The position numbers and the translations under genes were made by a program. The notes below the pieces were generated by a model. It saw only the letters and a list, made by a program, of their open reading frames with translations, did not search any database and was not told the origin of the DNA. From contig CBFHHY010000005.1 of the NCBI GenBank assembly GCA_965655795.1, positions 62,001 through 126,000 on the forward strand: a stretch of DNA of 64,000 nt, written 5' to 3'. Origin of the DNA: TMED14 sp002167805 (GTDB lineage Bacteria; Bacteroidota; Bacteroidia; Flavobacteriales; Schleiferiaceae). Position 1 is the first letter of the stretch; every line of letters begins with the position of its first letter. Shown here piece by piece: positions 60,466 through 64,000 of this stretch.

Positions 60466-61140
60466 ATGTCTATTTTTGATGTTAATATGTCAAGTTTATT
60501 AAAAGCATCGCAGATATCTAAATCCTTCGGTAAAGTATCTGTTCTAAAGGATTTAAATTTCGAATTATTTCAAGGTGAATTCGTCTCTATCACTGGAGCT
60601 TCAGGCTCAGGAAAGTCCACTTTATTACATATCCTAGGGGGTCTAGAACACCCTGATAAGGGCTCTCTAAAATTCAACAATGTCGATTACCCAAAATCTT
60701 CAAAGAAGATAGAAGAGTTTCGTAATAAACATTTGGGTTTTGTTTTTCAATTTCATCACCTACTTCCTGAATTTTCAGCACTTGAAAATATCTGTATGCC
60801 AGGATGGATCGGAAAATCCGATAATGTTGAAGAGTATGCTAGGGAATTGGCTAATGAATTTGGTATTTATAATCGGTTAAATCATCTGCCTAATAAGCTT
60901 AGCGGTGGTGAACAGCAAAGAGTTGCTATGGCTCGTGCATTAATCCAAAGACCAAAACTCTTATTGGCTGATGAGCCATCTGGAAATTTAGATAGCAAAA
61001 GATCAATTGATTTGTTTAATTTATTAGATCAAGTTAGATCCTCTAAAAGTATTGGAATTGTGGTAGTTACACATGATGAAAATTGGGCATCACGAGCAGA
61101 TAGAACTTTGAATCTTAAAGATGGTAAATGGGAAGTTTGA
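60466..61140 (+). CDS. lolD: LolD-like ABC transporter ATP-binding protein
   Basis: A 224-residue ABC ATPase: SITGASGSGKSTLLHILGGLEHPDKG (Walker A, read in pieces), FVFQFHHLLPEFSALENI (Q-loop), KLSGGEQQRVAMARALIQ (signature), LLLADEPSGNLDSK (Walker B) and VVVTHDENWA (H-loop). The MacB/LolD subgroup fits the size and the Q-loop text; its permease partners are not adjacent. An ATG 21 bp downstream (MSSLLKASQ) is an equally good start. It overlaps the TIGR02757 gene by 13 bp. Confidence 0.88.
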   Translation: MSIFDVNMSSLLKASQISKSFGKVSVLKDLNFELFQGEFVSITGASGSGKSTLLHILGGLEHPDKGSLKFNNVDYPKSSKKIEEFRNKHLGFVFQFHHLLPEFSALENICMPGWIGKSDNVEEYARELANEFGIYNRLNHLPNKLSGGEQQRVAMARALIQRPKLLLADEPSGNLDSKRSIDLFNLLDQVRSSKSIGIVVVTHDENWASRADRTLNLKDGKWEV

Positions 61141-61904
61141 TTCCCAAAAAAGACCTCAAAGATTGGTTAGAAACTTGGGTGCTGAAATATGAATCTCCAA
61201 AATTCATAGAGAAAGACCCCATCTCTATTCCTCATAAATACCCACGAGCTGTGGATAAGGAGTTCGTCGGTTTCATGACAGCCATAATTTCATGGGGAAG
61301 AAGGAAAAGTATACTAAATAGTGCAAGTAAAATGTTCTCCTACTTTGGTGACCAACCTGTAGATGAACTTGTAGACTTAAAAGATGAAGACATTTATGAT
61401 ATATACTGGTCACACCGAACATTCTTGAATGAAGATGGTTGGCGCTTTCTCCAGTCCTTCAGAAATTATTACCGGAAAAATAATTCTTTAGAAAAGTTAT
61501 TTTCGAAAAGATTAAATGAGACAGATTATAACCAATCAATAGACCGTTTCAGACTAGTTTTTTCAGAGGGATGGAACCATCAGAGATCATTAAAACATTT
61601 GGCTTCCCCAGTTGCCGGTTCCGCTGCAAAGAGAATCCATTTATACTTGAGATGGATGGTCAGATCTGATGTTAAAGGTGTAGATTTTGGAATTTGGAGA
61701 ACTCTAGATCCAAGATTTTTATCATGTCCACTTGATATTCACAGCGGGAATGTGGCACGGTCCATTGGAATTCTTAAAAGGAGTCAAAATGATTTTCAGG
61801 CTTTAAAAGAACTTGATAAAAACCTAAGAAAATTTGATAAAAAAGACCCCGTGAGATATGATTTTGCATTATTTGGGATTGGAGAGTCTGGGCTTTTAAA
61901 GTAA
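61128..61904 (+). CDS. TIGR02757 family protein
   Basis: A 258-residue protein: KYPRAVDKEFVGFMTAIISWGRRKSILNSA (in pieces), DGWRFLQSFRNYYRKN, HLASPVAGSAAKRIHLYLRWMVRSD and CPLDIHSGNVARSIGIL. These blocks are those of the TIGR02757 family common in Bacteroidetes; function unknown, although fold hints at nucleic-acid binding. Overlaps the ABC gene by 13 bp, so co-translated. Confidence 0.85.
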   Translation: MGSLIPKKDLKDWLETWVLKYESPKFIEKDPISIPHKYPRAVDKEFVGFMTAIISWGRRKSILNSASKMFSYFGDQPVDELVDLKDEDIYDIYWSHRTFLNEDGWRFLQSFRNYYRKNNSLEKLFSKRLNETDYNQSIDRFRLVFSEGWNHQRSLKHLASPVAGSAAKRIHLYLRWMVRSDVKGVDFGIWRTLDPRFLSCPLDIHSGNVARSIGILKRSQNDFQALKELDKNLRKFDKKDPVRYDFALFGIGESGLLK

Positions 61905-61913
61905 TTATCAGCA

Positions 61914-63827
61914 CTATTTTGAGAATTTCTTTATAACAATTTCAGTTCGACGGTTAATAGATCTTCCAGCTTCGGATTCGTTTGTGGAGATTGGCGAGGT
62001 ATCACCAAACCCTTTAAAAGATAATCTGTGATCAGAAATTCCTCGACTTAAAACCTCGTCATAAACTGATTTTGCCCTCTTTTTACTTAGCTCTAAATTA
62101 TACGAAGGCAAACCCTTGTTATCTGTATGCCCTCTAAACTCAATTTTAATACCTGGATTATTATTGAGCCAATCTACGAGTCTAGATATCTCGAGAATAG
62201 ATTTTTCGACTAAAACATCTTTATCAAATTCAAACATAATATTATTTAAGACAAAAGAATTTCCTTCCTTAATTGGAGTTAGTAAAATAGTATCTTGAAA
62301 AGCCCCTCCTCTTGAGGTATCAAAGAAAATATTACGACTAAACAGATTGTAGCCTTTTGCAACGACATCTAAAGCCATTTTAGTACCGATAGGTATAGAT
62401 GATTCGAAAACTCCTCCAACCCCAATAGATTCCTTTCCTAGACCATTTGCACTAAGCGACCAGGTTGCATTTTGAATAATAGTTTTATCATCTTTATCAA
62501 TAGCCCATATTTTCATCCAATCTGTTTGCTCTGGCCTTAATGAATCAGGCACTCTAAACTGATAAATCTGTGGTTTTTGATTATTGAACTGATATGAACC
62601 TTTACTTAGTGTACCACCAGCTAAAAAGCCACAATTTCCATTCGTAGAAATTACTAAGCCAAAATTGTCTCTGTAGTCGTTAATAGGGTAACCAAGGTTC
62701 TTAGGTTCACTCCATACATCACTGCTTGTTAATGTCGATTTAAAAAGATCTAAACCCCCTAATCCAACGTGACTATTCGATGAGAAATAGAGTGTTTTTC
62801 CATCTGCATGGAAAAAAGGTGAGAATTCATCGCCGGAGCCATTTATTGGAACTGGAAGTTGCTTTGCTATTGACCAGCTGGATCCATTCCATCTCGACAT
62901 CCAAATATTTGAGTTACTTCCAGGTTTTCGAGAATCCCTAATGAAAAATAAATACTGACCATCGGATGATAAACAAGGTTGTGTCTCCCATTGAGGAGTA
63001 TTAATTTTAGGTCCCATGTTTTTGGCATTAGACCAAGAACCATTAGAATATTCCGACATGAAAATATCACAAGACCCGAAGCCACTATCGCGGTTACAAG
63101 CTGCAAAGACCATCCTTTTTTCATCCCCCTGAACACTTACCGCGCCTTCGTTTTGATAAGTATTGATTTCACCTGGAACCATCTCAGGGAGCGTCCATGA
63201 ATCTTCTGTCAATCTTTCGATTTTATATATATTCTCATCAATCGGACCACCGCTGACATTTCTACCTGTAAAATAGAGACTAGAATTATCTCCAGATATG
63301 CTTGGAAAAAAATACGAATCTGGATAATTTTCAGGATTCTGATTCCAATTAATATTTTTCGGAGAAATATCTAGTGGTTTTTCCATAGCGTGAATTCCAA
63401 ATTCTGAATTTCTCAGGTATCTTTTTGCTGCAATTCGTTTCAAACTGGGTATATTTTGAAGATCAAGGTAGTTAGAGAAGGCATTTATCGCCTTCTGGTA
63501 AAACCCATGATTAAGCGCTACCATTCCCATCTTAAAATACCCTTCTCTTGGGTTTCCACCCAAAGCACTTCTTTCATAGTATGAGATGGCTTTTGATATT
63601 TCTGACTTTTTAAGACTTAAATCTCCTAGTGAAATTAGCGCCTGTGAAAATTCAGGATACACGCGAACAGCCTTTTGAAAAAACCTTTCCGCCTTTATAT
63701 AATCTGCATTAGATTTAGTCAATTCTTTTATGCCTTGGACATAAGCTCTTTGAGCTTTTCGGTTTTGACTAAAACCCTCAAATGGAGTTGTTAAAATAAT
63801 GATGATAAAAAACCAGTTGAAACGCAT
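61914..63827 (-). CDS. porE: PorE-like T9SS protein (TPR, beta-propeller, CRD, OmpA)
   Basis: A 637-residue protein with four domains as in PorE of the type IX secretion system: signal peptide, TPR region (about 22-150), a PD40/WD40-like beta-propeller (about 165-410; repeats such as GAVSVQGDEKRMVFAACNRD and FSPFFHADGKTLYFSSNSH), a carboxypeptidase-regulatory-like domain (about 435-515) and a C-terminal OmpA peptidoglycan-binding domain (FEFDKDVL near 530, then GHTDNKGLPSYNLELSKKRA). It should anchor the T9SS to peptidoglycan. Consistent with the T9SS client proteins in the window. Confidence 0.82.
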   Translation of the reverse strand: MRFNWFFIIIILTTPFEGFSQNRKAQRAYVQGIKELTKSNADYIKAERFFQKAVRVYPEFSQALISLGDLSLKKSEISKAISYYERSALGGNPREGYFKMGMVALNHGFYQKAINAFSNYLDLQNIPSLKRIAAKRYLRNSEFGIHAMEKPLDISPKNINWNQNPENYPDSYFFPSISGDNSSLYFTGRNVSGGPIDENIYKIERLTEDSWTLPEMVPGEINTYQNEGAVSVQGDEKRMVFAACNRDSGFGSCDIFMSEYSNGSWSNAKNMGPKINTPQWETQPCLSSDGQYLFFIRDSRKPGSNSNIWMSRWNGSSWSIAKQLPVPINGSGDEFSPFFHADGKTLYFSSNSHVGLGGLDLFKSTLTSSDVWSEPKNLGYPINDYRDNFGLVISTNGNCGFLAGGTLSKGSYQFNNQKPQIYQFRVPDSLRPEQTDWMKIWAIDKDDKTIIQNATWSLSANGLGKESIGVGGVFESSIPIGTKMALDVVAKGYNLFSRNIFFDTSRGGAFQDTILLTPIKEGNSFVLNNIMFEFDKDVLVEKSILEISRLVDWLNNNPGIKIEFRGHTDNKGLPSYNLELSKKRAKSVYDEVLSRGISDHRLSFKGFGDTSPISTNESEAGRSINRRTEIVIKKFSK

Positions 63828-63891
63828 ACTCTATTAACGAAGTTACGCTCTCAAATCTGTAACTTAGCATCTGGGAATCCAAAAAATTGAA

Positions 63892-64000
63892 ATGAAAAAT
63901 TCATCTTTTGAGCAGGTAAAACTAGTATTCACTGATTACTTGAATAAAAATGGCCATCGTAAGACACCTGAAAGGTTTGCAATTCTTTTCGAGATCTACA
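63892..64000 (+). CDS. fur: Fur-family transcriptional regulator (5' part only)
   Basis: The first 36 codons of a gene cut by the right edge: FTDYLNKNGHRKTPERFAIL is the N-terminal wing and first helix of Fur-family metal regulators (HRxTPxR). The metal-binding part is outside the window, so Fur, Zur or PerR cannot be told apart. Divergent from the PorE-like gene. Confidence 0.75.
   Translation, partial: MKNSSFEQVKLVFTDYLNKNGHRKTPERFAILFEIY

Overview
The window reads as chromosomal DNA of a low-GC member of the Bacteroidetes, most likely a marine Flavobacteriales bacterium of the Cryomorphaceae/Schleiferiaceae type. Evidence: several proteins with type IX secretion (T9SS) C-terminal sorting domains, a PorE-like T9SS protein, an S46 dipeptidyl-peptidase, DUF2805, DUF2452 and TIGR02757 proteins, absence of strong Shine-Dalgarno sequences, and promoters fitting the Bacteroidetes pattern TTG-N19/20-TAnnTTTG. 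Genes are dense, short and on both strands. There are no rRNA genes and no CRISPR array; one tRNA is visible.

Layout. 0-11 kb: truncated methyltransferase, a 23-residue cysteine-rich peptide too short for ordinary gene calling, ammonium transporter, a membrane hydroxylase, and a probable metal-uptake pair (His-rich small protein plus a TonB-dependent receptor with His/Glu-rich loops). 11-20 kb: mostly small accessory genes, secreted esterase and Omp28-like T9SS clients, ABA4-like, CIA30, pterin dehydratase, SPFH and FKBP lipoproteins. 20-26 kb: an accessory segment in which seven copies of a 60-75 bp, dyad-containing repeat separate small unrelated genes, mostly on the + strand, with most repeats starting just after a stop codon. 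It ends 350 bp from a tRNA-Met gene. This integron-like layout without a recognisable integrase is the most unusual part of the window.

26-48 kb: housekeeping genes: START-like, PAP2, fabG, dbpA-like helicase, thioredoxin-like protein, S46 peptidase, sucD, aminotransferase IV, YqgE, pdxH, HU, fmt, recQ, clpC, gyrA, a TPR protein and an AlkA-type glycosylase. 48-53.5 kb: an inducible mutagenesis module on the - strand, consisting of a self-cleaving S24 repressor with a palindrome over its promoter, a Y-family polymerase and a second DnaE. 53.5-64 kb: flavoprotein, M14 peptidase, PhoD-like phosphatase, small operons, pnuC, sucC (far from sucD), lolD-like ABC ATPase, TIGR02757, PorE-like protein and the start of a Fur-family regulator.

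All calls come from reading motifs in the sequence and translated frames; no database search was run. Where the longest frame began with TTG/GTG or inside a repeat, a downstream ATG was often preferred and this is stated.
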